Part shown: positions 1-6,340 of the stretch, in pieces
Numbering within the stretch: the stretch's first letter is position 1
Layout: every line of letters starts with the position of its first letter
Assembly (NCBI GenBank): GCA_046154545.1
Contig: JBJXGC010000029.1
Coordinates: forward strand, 1-15,632
Reading direction: 5' to 3'
Length of the DNA stretch: 15,632 nt
DNA from: JBJXGC01 sp046154545
GTDB taxonomy: Bacteria > Chloroflexota > Dehalococcoidia > Tepidiformales > Tepidiformaceae
The notes under the pieces: generated by a model
The model's database searches: none
The model's input: the letters and a program-made list of their open reading frames with translations, nothing else
What the model was told of the DNA's origin: nothing
Translations under genes and position numbers: made by a program

Positions 1-905
1 TGCTGGTGACGAACCTGATGGTGGGGCCGCTGGCCGAGTTCGGGGCGGACGAGGTTTCGACCCGGGCGATCAACCCCCGCCTCGTCTACGCCCGGGCGGC
101 CGGCTTCGGCGAGGCGGGGCCATGGGCCAATGACCCCTGCCAGGACACGGTGGGGATGGCCTACGGGGGCCTCCTCTTCACCTGTTCGAACGACGGGGAG
201 ACGCCCTACTACCCGCCCGGGGCGATGAGCGACGTGCTCTCCGGGACGATGATGGCCTTCGGCATCCTGGCCGCCCTGCGCGAGCGCGACCGGACGGGCG
301 AGGGCCAGTACGTGAGCACCTCGCAGGTCCAGACGCTGATGTGGATGCAGTCCCTGAACGTGGCCGCCGTCTCGAACCTGGGCAAGCCGTTCGAGGTTTC
401 CGACAGGCTGCGGGCGCCGAGCCCGATCTTCAATACCTACCGCTGCGGCGACGGGAAGTGGATCGCGCTGGGCATGGCGATCCCGACTATGTGGGGGCCG
501 ATGTGCGAGGCGATCGGCCGCCCGGAGCTGGCGGACGACCCCCGCTTCGCCGATGCGAGGTCACGCATGAAGAACGCGGAGGAGTGTGTGCGCATCCTCG
601 ATGCGCACTACCTCACGGGCACGAGCGGCCAGTGGCTGGACGCGCTCAGGGCCCGCGGCCTCTGGGTCGGCCCGATCAACCGGGTGGAGGACCTGATCAC
701 GGACGAGCAGGTGCGGGCGAACGGCTACATCCGGGAGATCGAGGGTGGGGGCACGGCCTCGCGCATGCCGTTCACGTTGCGGGGCCATGAGCCGGGGAGG
801 GCGGCCGCCCCCGCCCACGGCGCGGACAGCGACGCGGTGCTCGGGGAAGTGGGCTTCGACGCCGAGGCGGTGGCCGAGCTGCGGGCGGCCGGGGTGGTCT
901 GGTAG
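1..905 (+). CDS. Class III CoA-transferase (CaiB/BaiF family), 5' end missing
   Basis: Predicted to move coenzyme A between carboxylic acids in the cytoplasm; the substrate cannot be read from the sequence. The frame is open from the first bases of the window, so the N-terminal Rossmann part lies outside. About 300 residues are visible, against roughly 380-400 for the family. Family hallmarks, counted from the GTG at position 6: NPRLVYARAAGFGEAGP (about 24-40), then the catalytic aspartate in the SDVLSG block (D76, codon 231-233, equivalent to Asp169 of CaiB), then the ILAALRERDRTGEGQYV block (about 87-103). The C-terminal half (DGKWIALGM; GPINRVEDLITDEQV) is also typical. The gene ends in TAG 27 bp before the HicB-like gene, which probably has its own promoter. 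The family is certain; racemase-type members such as AMACR share the fold, so the reaction is less certain. Confidence 0.93.
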   Translation, partial: LVTNLMVGPLAEFGADEVSTRAINPRLVYARAAGFGEAGPWANDPCQDTVGMAYGGLLFTCSNDGETPYYPPGAMSDVLSGTMMAFGILAALRERDRTGEGQYVSTSQVQTLMWMQSLNVAAVSNLGKPFEVSDRLRAPSPIFNTYRCGDGKWIALGMAIPTMWGPMCEAIGRPELADDPRFADARSRMKNAEECVRILDAHYLTGTSGQWLDALRARGLWVGPINRVEDLITDEQVRANGYIREIEGGGTASRMPFTLRGHEPGRAAAPAHGADSDAVLGEVGFDAEAVAELRAAGVVW

Positions 906-920
906 GGCCGGGCGGGCGTG

Positions 921-933
921 TAGGATGGAGTGA
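921..933 (+). promoter_or_regulatory. Candidate -10 element abutting the HicB-like start (leaderless?)
   Basis: TAGGAT at 921-926 fits the TANNNT -10 pattern and ends 6 nt before the ATG at 933. A transcript would then begin at or next to the start codon. The region 17 bp upstream has no good -35 hexamer. A GGAG at 927-930 is only 2 nt from the ATG, too close for normal ribosome binding. Inference only. Confidence 0.35.
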
Positions 934-1235
934 TGCGGCGCTACACGGTTGTCCTTTCGCCCGAGCCCGATAGCGGCTGGTTTACGGTGACCTGCCCGGC
1001 GGCGCCGGGCGCCATGGGGGCCGGGCCGAGCCGGGATGAGGCGCTGGTGGACATCAAGGCGTCGGTCGAACTCTGGCTGGAGGTCGCCATCGAGCGAGGC
1101 CAGGAGGCGCTGGCTGAGACGGCGGAGCTGGTGACCGAGGAGTTGGCCCGCATCCTTGATGATCGGGACGAACTGGGGTGGGACCGGACGGTCGAGACTG
1201 CCTCGATCACTATCGACGTGCCGGTCCCGGTGTAA
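933..1235 (+). CDS. HicB-like antitoxin-fold protein, no HicA partner visible
   Basis: A 100-residue protein with the HicB-like N-terminal half: RRYTVVLSPEPDSGWFTVTCP (strand, turn, strand), then PGAMGAGPSRDEALVDIKASVELWLE, matching the family pattern 'PG..t.G.t.eEAl.n.keAiel.le'. This is the partly degraded RNase-H-like fold of HicB antitoxins. The C-terminal third (VTEELARILDDRDELGW...) is acidic and has no recognisable helix-turn-helix or ribbon-helix-helix DNA-binding domain. A GTG at 930 lies directly before the ATG at 933; the ATG is preferred. No small HicA-type toxin (double-stranded-RNA-binding fold with a catalytic His) is seen on either side. It is either a solitary HicB-like protein, common in GC-rich genomes, or an antitoxin that has lost its partner. 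Family fairly sure; role unknown. Confidence 0.75.
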   Translation: MRRYTVVLSPEPDSGWFTVTCPAAPGAMGAGPSRDEALVDIKASVELWLEVAIERGQEALAETAELVTEELARILDDRDELGWDRTVETASITIDVPVPV

Positions 1236-1267
1236 TGGGGCAGCTGGACGGAGGCGGCGCGCATGCC

Positions 1268-1440
1268 GGTAGTGGCGACCCACCGCGGTCGCGGGCTATC
1301 GGGGGACGGTCCGCGTAACCGCCTTCCCCCGGCGCCGTCACCGCCGTCGCCTTCCTTATCGACGGCAAGGCCACCACCAGAGGCTAGGGCCACGCCTGGC
1401 GGCGGACGGCAGCCCGCGACCGCGGTGGGTCGCCACTACC
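1268..1440. repeat. Perfect 30-bp inverted repeat pair (1268-1297 / 1411-1440)
   Basis: The 30 bases at 1268-1297 are the exact reverse complement of 1411-1440, separated by 113 bp of sequence without a recognisable gene. The right arm is the core of the first unit of the tandem repeat at 1389-1567, so one repeat copy lies in opposite orientation to the other three. The core includes the 8-bp palindrome ACCGCGGT. Such arrangements resemble REP/BIME-type intergenic repeats, but no family can be named from this window. Confidence 0.85.
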
Positions 1441-1567
1441 AGGCGGTCATCGCCACGCCTGGCGCGCTGCGGCAGCCCGCGAACGCGGTGGGTCGCCACT
1501 ACCAGGCGGGCATCGCAGCGCCTGGGGGGCGTACGGCCGCCCGCGACCGCCGTGGGTCGCCACTACG
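1389..1567 (+). repeat. 63/64-bp tandem repeat, three units
   Basis: Units begin at 1389, 1452 and 1515 with GCCACGCCTGG or a close variant, then share CGGTGGGTCGCCACTACC near their ends. Units 1 and 2 differ by one base in the 30-bp core; unit 3 is more diverged and has one extra base. This is the main content of the gene-free stretch 1236-1646. The frame through it stays open into the SDR gene and would encode a 21-residue repeat (RQPA-AVGRHYQA), but the composition and the lack of any start signal argue against coding. The remainder (1298-1388 and 1568-1610) shows nothing recognisable. Confidence 0.8.
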
Positions 1568-1611
1568 GAAGTCGTGGGCGGCGGCCCTACGCCTGAGGCG
1601 GGCATTCGCGT

Positions 1612-1638
1612 ATCCTCCCGGCCACAACACGGGAGGGT
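1612..1638 (+). promoter_or_regulatory. Hairpin covering the SDR ribosome-binding site
   Basis: CCTCCCG (1614-1620) pairs perfectly with CGGGAGG (1630-1636) across a 9-nt loop. A flanking G-T and an A-T pair could lengthen the stem. The right arm contains GGGAGG, the only good Shine-Dalgarno for the ATG at 1647. In transcripts that start upstream of 1612 the site would be masked. If TATCCT at 1611-1616 is a -10 element, the left arm would not be transcribed and the site would be free. Function is inferred. Confidence 0.45.
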
Positions 1639-1646
1639 TATTGAAC

Positions 1647-2423
1647 ATGGCAGGACGGTTCGAGGGCAAGGTCGCGGTGATCACGGGGGCGGCCGGGGGC
1701 ATCGGTAAACAGGCCTGTATCCGCTTCGCCAGCGAGGGTGCGAGAGTGGTCGCGGTCGACCTCGCCGGGACGGCGCTGGGCGACGTGATCGACGCGGTGA
1801 AGGCGGCGGGAAGCGAAGCAATCGCCGTCCCGACCGACGTCACCATCGCCAGCCAGGTGAAGAACTACGTCGACGCGGCCATGGGCGCGTATGGCCGGGT
1901 CGACGCCTTCTTCAACAACGCCGGCATCGAAGGCTGGGTGGGGCCCAGCACCGAGTACCCGGAGGATATCTTCGACAGGGTGATCGCCGTGAACCTGAAG
2001 GGGGTCTGGCTGGGGATGAAGTACGTCGTCCCGGTGATGCGCGCACAGGGCGGCGGGGCGATCGTGAACACCGCCTCGACGGCGGGCCTGGGGGCGACGC
2101 CGACGATCATCGCCTATGGGGCGAGCAAGCACGCCGTGGTCGGCATGACGAAGAGCGCCGCGGTGGAGTTCGGGCGGGACCGGATCCGGGTGAACGCGGT
2201 CTGCCCGGCGCCGATCGAGACGCGGATGATGCGCTCGCTGGAGCGAGGGATGAACCCGGACGACCCGGGCGCCGTGCACGACACGATCTCGGCGACCATC
2301 CCGCTCGGCCGCTACGGCGAACCGCAGGAGGTGGCTGCCCTCACGGCCTTCCTCTGCAGCGACGACGCCAGCTACATCACGGGCGGGATCTACACGGTCG
2401 ATGGCGGCAGCCGGGCGCGATGA
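1647..2423 (+). CDS. Short-chain dehydrogenase/reductase (classical SDR, glucose-1-dehydrogenase/FabG-like)
   Basis: NAD(P)-dependent oxidoreductase of 258 residues, a normal classical SDR length. Visible motifs: TGAAGGIG cofactor loop at 13-20, an acidic residue ending strand 2 (VD38LA) that favours NAD over NADP, NNAG at 90-93, and the active-site triad S144, Y157, K161 (NTAS and YGASK). The motif after strand 6 reads CPAPIET where PG is usual. The C-terminus has the family ending 'ASYITGGIYTVDGG'. ATG 1647 has GGGAGG 10 nt upstream; the frame is open back to 1263, but that part is repeat DNA. The stop overlaps the amidase start by 4 bp (ATGA), so the two are probably co-translated. The substrate cannot be told. 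Confidence 0.93.
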   Translation: MAGRFEGKVAVITGAAGGIGKQACIRFASEGARVVAVDLAGTALGDVIDAVKAAGSEAIAVPTDVTIASQVKNYVDAAMGAYGRVDAFFNNAGIEGWVGPSTEYPEDIFDRVIAVNLKGVWLGMKYVVPVMRAQGGGAIVNTASTAGLGATPTIIAYGASKHAVVGMTKSAAVEFGRDRIRVNAVCPAPIETRMMRSLERGMNPDDPGAVHDTISATIPLGRYGEPQEVAALTAFLCSDDASYITGGIYTVDGGSRAR

Positions 2424-3946
2424 ACGATGCTTCTCTGGCCGCCTTCGCCCGGGAAGTGCTCCCAGAGAAGCCGATCGCCTGGCTGGCGGATGCGATGGCC
2501 GCGGGAGAGGTCACGGCTCGCGATCTCGCCCAGGCCTACGCCTGGCGAGTCCGCACCTTCGACGGTACGTTCCGCTCGGTGGTCGAACTCAACCCGGACG
2601 CCGAGGCGATGGCGAGCGCGCTCGACGAGGAGCGGGCGGCGGGCAGGGTGCGCGGGCCGCTCCACGGCATCCCCGTCCTGCTCAAGGACAACATCGATAC
2701 GGACGACCGGATGCTCACGACGGCGGGCTCGCTGGCGATGGTGCTTTCGCGGCCGGCGCGGGACGCCGCCGTGGTGAAGCGGCTGCGGGCGGAGGGCGCG
2801 GTCATCCTCGGTAAGACGAACCTGAGCGAGTGGGCGAACTTCCGCAGCCGCAGCTCGATCAGCGGCTGGAGCGGGCGCGGCGGCCAGACGGGCAACGCCT
2901 ACCGGGCCACCCACAACCCATCGGGGTCGAGTTCCGGGTCGGGCGTGGCGGCGGCGCTCAACTTCGCCGCGGCCTGCGTTGGCACCGAGACGGACGGCTC
3001 GATCGTCTCGCCGTCGAACGTCAACGGGATCGTGGGGATAAAGCCGACGGTGGGGCTGACGAGCCGGGCCGGCGTCATCCCGATCTCGCACACGCAGGAC
3101 ACCGTGGGCCCGATGGCGCGCACCGTCGCCGACGCGGTGGCGCTGCTCAGTGGGCTGGCGGGCCGCGAGCCGAGAGACACGGCAACGGCGGCGATCCCGC
3201 CGGGTGGTGACACCGGCTTCGAAGGGGCGCTCGACCGCGGCGCCCTGGCTGGTGCGCGCATCGGTGTCCTGCGGGAGCCGTACTCCGGCTATCACGGGCC
3301 GACGGACCGCGCCTACGAGAAGGCGCTGGCGGCGCTCCGGAAGGCAGGCGCGGTGCTGGTCGATCCGGCCGTCATTACGACGGCGGGCGAGATGACGGAG
3401 TCGCGCGGCGAGATCGAGCTGATGCGGTACGAGTTCAAACGCGACCTGGAGGCCTACCTCGCGACGCGGCGACCGGCGGCTGGAATCCGCCCGGCTGATG
3501 TGCCCGGCTCGTTGGCCGACATCATCCGCTTCAACGAACGGCACGCGGCCGACGAGCTCGCCCTCTTCGGCCAGGAGAACCTGGAGGCGTCGGAGTCGTT
3601 GCCCCTGACTGCTGGCGGGTACCGGAAGGTGCTGGCGGCGAACCGGAGGCTGGCCGGTGCCCAGGGCATCGACGCCGTGGTGAAGAAGCACCGGCTGGCG
3701 GCGCTGGTCGCCCCGACGGGTGGGCCGGCCTGGCCGATCGCGGGCGGCGACCGGTTCCTCGGGGGCAGCTCTTCCCCATCAGCGATGGCCGGCTACCCGA
3801 TGGTGACGGTGCCGATGGGCCGGGCGGCGGGCCTGCCGGTGGGCCTCAGCTTCATCGGGCGGGCGTGGAGCGAGCGGACGCTGATCGGGCTCGCGTACGC
3901 GTTCGAGCAGGTGACGCTGGCGCGGCGGGCGCCGGTGCTGGGGTGA
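2420..3946 (+). CDS. Amidase signature family enzyme, peptide-amidase-like
   Basis: Cytoplasmic amide hydrolase of 508 residues; no signal peptide is seen. The amidase Ser-cisSer-Lys triad is present: K89 in GIPVLLKDNID, cis-Ser S170 in the GSSSGSG loop, and nucleophile S194 in TETDGSIVSPS. The 24-residue spacing between the two serines is that of the family. The block GIVGIKPTVGLTSRAGVIPISHTQDTVGPM is closest to peptide-amidase-like members, judged from memory of the family. The C-terminal AGYPMVTVPMG and LPVGLSFIGRAWSE motifs are complete. It is unlikely to be GatA, since no GatB or GatC gene is nearby. The gene is translationally coupled to the SDR. The natural substrate is unknown. Confidence 0.92.
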   Translation: MNDASLAAFAREVLPEKPIAWLADAMAAGEVTARDLAQAYAWRVRTFDGTFRSVVELNPDAEAMASALDEERAAGRVRGPLHGIPVLLKDNIDTDDRMLTTAGSLAMVLSRPARDAAVVKRLRAEGAVILGKTNLSEWANFRSRSSISGWSGRGGQTGNAYRATHNPSGSSSGSGVAAALNFAAACVGTETDGSIVSPSNVNGIVGIKPTVGLTSRAGVIPISHTQDTVGPMARTVADAVALLSGLAGREPRDTATAAIPPGGDTGFEGALDRGALAGARIGVLREPYSGYHGPTDRAYEKALAALRKAGAVLVDPAVITTAGEMTESRGEIELMRYEFKRDLEAYLATRRPAAGIRPADVPGSLADIIRFNERHAADELALFGQENLEASESLPLTAGGYRKVLAANRRLAGAQGIDAVVKKHRLAALVAPTGGPAWPIAGGDRFLGGSSSPSAMAGYPMVTVPMGRAAGLPVGLSFIGRAWSERTLIGLAYAFEQVTLARRAPVLG

Positions 3947-4012
3947 TTGAGCGGCCTCCCGGCCGCGCTCGCACCGACCGTAGCCAGTCGCTAGCTCCGG
4001 AGGATGGATACG

Positions 4013-4897
4013 ATGGCCTACCTGCTGTTTATCGACGAAAGCGGGCAGGATCACCGCGAGTCTCCGTACGAAGTGCTCGCCGGCGCAGCGATCCACGACA
4101 GTCGGCTATGGGATTTCGTGTGCGATGTCCGTGACGCGGAGGAGCATATCTTCGGACGGTCAATCGCCCACCGGCCCCGGGAGCTGAAGGCTCGCGAACT
4201 CCTAAAGAGGAAGACGTTCAGACTGGCGGGCCAGGTCGAACCTATCCCCGCCGATGAGCGCGCCCGGTTAAGTTCGGACCTCCTTATGGACCCGGCTCAT
4301 CCGACCCGAGAACAACTTGCGGCGCACGCTCAGGCCAAGCTGGCTTTCGCTCAACGCGTCCTCGAACTGTGCGGAGTTCACGGCGTGCGGTTGTTCGCGA
4401 GCATCGTAAAACCCCTCGCCCCGAGGCCGACATCGGCTGGCCTGCGCAAGGACTATGGCTACCTCTTCGAACGCTTCTTCTATTGGGTCGATGAGCAACC
4501 GAACTTCGAACGGGGCCTCGTCGTTTTCGATGAATTGGAGCGTTCCCAATCCCACGTGTTGGTCGGCCAGATGTCGGCGTACTTCCGCGAGACGGCTACG
4601 GGCGTCCAGCGTTCCGGGCGAATCGTCCCCGAGCCGTTCTTCGTGCACAGCGACCTGACGACGGGAATTAGGGTCGCCGATCTGGTGGCGTACCTGCTGG
4701 TGTGGAACGTTCGCGTCGGAGACATGAGCGCTCCGCAACGCCAGGAACTGAGCGACCTCGGCCGACTGGTTCTGCAGCTTCGCCACCGCGCCACTGTGGC
4801 CAGACCTGGCTACCCGGATGGCTTCTCCGTATGGAGTTTCGCGGTCATTGACGACCTGCGGACACGTGACGAGCGTCAGGGCCGTTTGCGGCTATAA
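4013..4897 (+). CDS. DUF3800 domain protein
   Basis: A protein of about 294 residues of the DUF3800 family, whose function is not established. Visible signature: N-terminal YLLFIDESGQ (D8, E9, S10, G11), then EVLAGAAI; a central LVVFDELER strand; and the C-terminal TTGIRVADLVAYLLVWN helix, where the conserved Asp of 'ADLVAY' lies. These spaced acidic residues suggest a metal-dependent nuclease-like site, but that is inference. ATG 4013 is preferred over ATG 4004 because GGAGG (3999-4003) lies 9 nt from 4013 but touches 4004. Codon use looks less GC-biased than the neighbours (more A/T-ending codons), and the gene stands alone between an amidase and a convergent alr, consistent with later acquisition. 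DUF3800 genes are often seen on mobile DNA and near defence genes; nothing of that kind flanks this one. Confidence 0.85.
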   Translation: MAYLLFIDESGQDHRESPYEVLAGAAIHDSRLWDFVCDVRDAEEHIFGRSIAHRPRELKARELLKRKTFRLAGQVEPIPADERARLSSDLLMDPAHPTREQLAAHAQAKLAFAQRVLELCGVHGVRLFASIVKPLAPRPTSAGLRKDYGYLFERFFYWVDEQPNFERGLVVFDELERSQSHVLVGQMSAYFRETATGVQRSGRIVPEPFFVHSDLTTGIRVADLVAYLLVWNVRVGDMSAPQRQELSDLGRLVLQLRHRATVARPGYPDGFSVWSFAVIDDLRTRDERQGRLRL

Positions 4898-4970
4898 GTC
4901 AGGAGAAAGAGAAAAAGGCAATGACGGTCGAGCGCGCGGCTCGGCCCGGCAAAGCCTCCACTCATATGTT

Positions 4971-4988
4971 CGGTTCACGCGCGAACCG
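4971..4988. terminator. Weak hairpin between convergent genes
   Basis: CGGTTC (4971-4976) and GAACCG (4983-4988) form a 6-bp stem with a 6-nt loop in the 163-bp gap between the DUF3800 gene and the convergent alr. There is no T-run on either side, so an intrinsic terminator is only a possibility. Nothing else is recognisable in this gap. Confidence 0.22.
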
Positions 4989-5060
4989 TGTCAATTCTCA
5001 GTTCGACGATCTTTGGCGAGCGCGCGGGCCTCACCGTGCACCCCACGCTCAGCGTCACGG

Positions 5061-6269
5061 CTACCCGGGCATCCCGTCTTCCACGATACCCGCGCGGTGG
5101 TAGAGGCGGGGCAGGCGGGCCTGGAGCGAAGCGAAGACGTCCCAGGGGATGGTGCCGGCCGCTTCGGCCACTTCGTCCGCGGTGATTTCGGCGGTGCCCT
5201 GGGCGCCGAGGAGGACGGCTTCGTCACCGGCGGCGACAGGCCCGGCGGCGGTGACATCGACCAGGAACTGGTCCATGCAGACGCGGCCGACCATCGGGCA
5301 GCGCTGTCCGGCGACGAGCACAGCCCCGTGGTTCCCAAGTGAGCGGCGCCAGCCGTCGGCATACCCGATTGGGATTAAGGCCACGCGGGACGGTCTCTCC
5401 GCCCGCCAGGTGAGCCCGTAGCTCACGCCTTCACCGGCCGGGACCTCCGAGACGCGGGCGACCCGGGCGTGGATGGAGAGGATGGGCCGCAGGCCGGGGT
5501 CGGGCGTGTTCTCGGGCGGGACACCGTGAAGGGCGAGCCCGAGGCGGACACCTTCGAAACGAAACTCACCGTGGCGCAGGGCGGTCGCGCTATTGGCCGA
5601 ATGGCGGTAGGGGATCCAGGGGAGGCGCCGGACAACCGCGGCGAAGGCGGCGTGCTGGGCGAGGGAGAACGAATCATCGGCCTCGTCGGCGTTGGCCATG
5701 TGCGTGCTCAGCCCTTCGACCACAAGGCCGGGCATCGCGCGGAGGCTGGTGGCGAGGGCGACACCCTCCTCCGGCGCCAGTCCGTCGCGGTGGAGGCCGG
5801 AATCGATGTGGACGTGGGCCTTCGCCACGCGCCCCGCCCGCACGGCGGCCGCGGAGAGGGCCAGGCCGAGTTCCACCGTATCGACCGTCGTCGTTATGTC
5901 CTGTGCTACGAGCGCGTCCGCGTCGGCGGGGAAGGCGTGCCCGAGCACGACGATCGGCCGGCGCAGGCCGAGGGCACGCAGGGCGAGCGCTTCCGAGGCC
6001 CAGACGACGGCGAAGCGTTCGACACCGGCCGCTTCGAGGGCGGGGACGAGGCCGAGGCCGGCCCCGTAGGCATTCGCCTTGACCACGGCGATGATCTCCA
6101 CACCTGGACCGAGGGCCGCGCGCAGCCGCGCGACGTTTCCAGCGAGCGCTTCGAGGTCGACCTCGACCCACGCGTTGAGCGAGCGGGTGACCGTGGCGAG
6201 GGTTGCCCGGGGTGGTGCAGCTGCAGTCACTGGCGCAGAGGGTAACGCGGCGGCAAGGAGTTCAGTCAC
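5061..6269 (-). CDS. alr: Alanine racemase
   Basis: PLP enzyme that converts L-alanine to D-alanine for peptidoglycan, in the cytoplasm. About 402 residues; usual length is 360-390, with about 25 extra Ala/Pro/Thr-rich residues at the N-terminus. The PLP lysine is K64 in AVVKANAYGAG (usual VKADAYGHG), and the catalytic tyrosine is Y284 in GEGVSYGLTW. HSANSATAL, VRLGLALHG (usual ALYG) and MVGRVCMDQFLVDV are also in place. The open frame runs back to 6632, but that part overlaps the divergent transglycosylase gene. GTG at 6269 is chosen because a GAGG lies 7 nt upstream on the minus strand; a second GTG 12 codons further in is possible. It is divergent from the transglycosylase, another cell-wall gene. 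Confidence 0.96.
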   Translation of the reverse strand: MTELLAAALPSAPVTAAAPPRATLATVTRSLNAWVEVDLEALAGNVARLRAALGPGVEIIAVVKANAYGAGLGLVPALEAAGVERFAVVWASEALALRALGLRRPIVVLGHAFPADADALVAQDITTTVDTVELGLALSAAAVRAGRVAKAHVHIDSGLHRDGLAPEEGVALATSLRAMPGLVVEGLSTHMANADEADDSFSLAQHAAFAAVVRRLPWIPYRHSANSATALRHGEFRFEGVRLGLALHGVPPENTPDPGLRPILSIHARVARVSEVPAGEGVSYGLTWRAERPSRVALIPIGYADGWRRSLGNHGAVLVAGQRCPMVGRVCMDQFLVDVTAAGPVAAGDEAVLLGAQGTAEITADEVAEAAGTIPWDVFASLQARLPRLYHRAGIVEDGMPG

Positions 6270-6303
6270 CGGCAAGCCTCGATAAACAGGACTGGGCGGT
6301 GCT

Positions 6304-6332
6304 TTGACGCGCCCGGCCCTGCTCCCTAGCAT
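6304..6332 (+). promoter_or_regulatory. Sigma-70-type promoter of the transglycosylase gene
   Basis: TTGACG (6304-6309, five of six matches to the -35 consensus), a 17-bp spacer, and TAGCAT (6327-6332, four of six to the -10). The expected start of transcription is about 6339-6341, which coincides with the GTG start codon at 6341. The sequence is read directly; promoter activity is inferred. Confidence 0.65.
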
Positions 6333-6340
6333 CGTGGCAG

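Noticed and set aside
231..320. Apparent loss of the CoA-transferase catalytic aspartate, because GQYVSTS lacks Asp
   Set aside because: The catalytic Asp of this family lies earlier, in the SDVLSG block, and is present (D76).
1263..1646. A 128-residue N-terminal extension of the SDR protein
   Set aside because: It is a translation of the 63-bp repeat, low in complexity; the SDR fold begins normally at ATG 1647 with a good Shine-Dalgarno.
2390..3691. A 433-codon minus-strand frame opposite the amidase
   Set aside because: Antisense shadow, Arg/Pro/Ala-rich with no motif.
3951..3966. Hairpin GCGGCC-TCCC-GGCCGC after the amidase stop
   Set aside because: Stable but with no T-run; in such GC-rich DNA it is too weak as terminator evidence.
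4921..5103. Short plus-strand frame between the DUF3800 gene and alr
   Set aside because: Runs into the alr 3' end, no recognisable motif, and composition is unlike a protein.
5469..6245. A 258-codon plus-strand frame opposite alr
   Set aside because: Antisense shadow; alr has all its catalytic residues.
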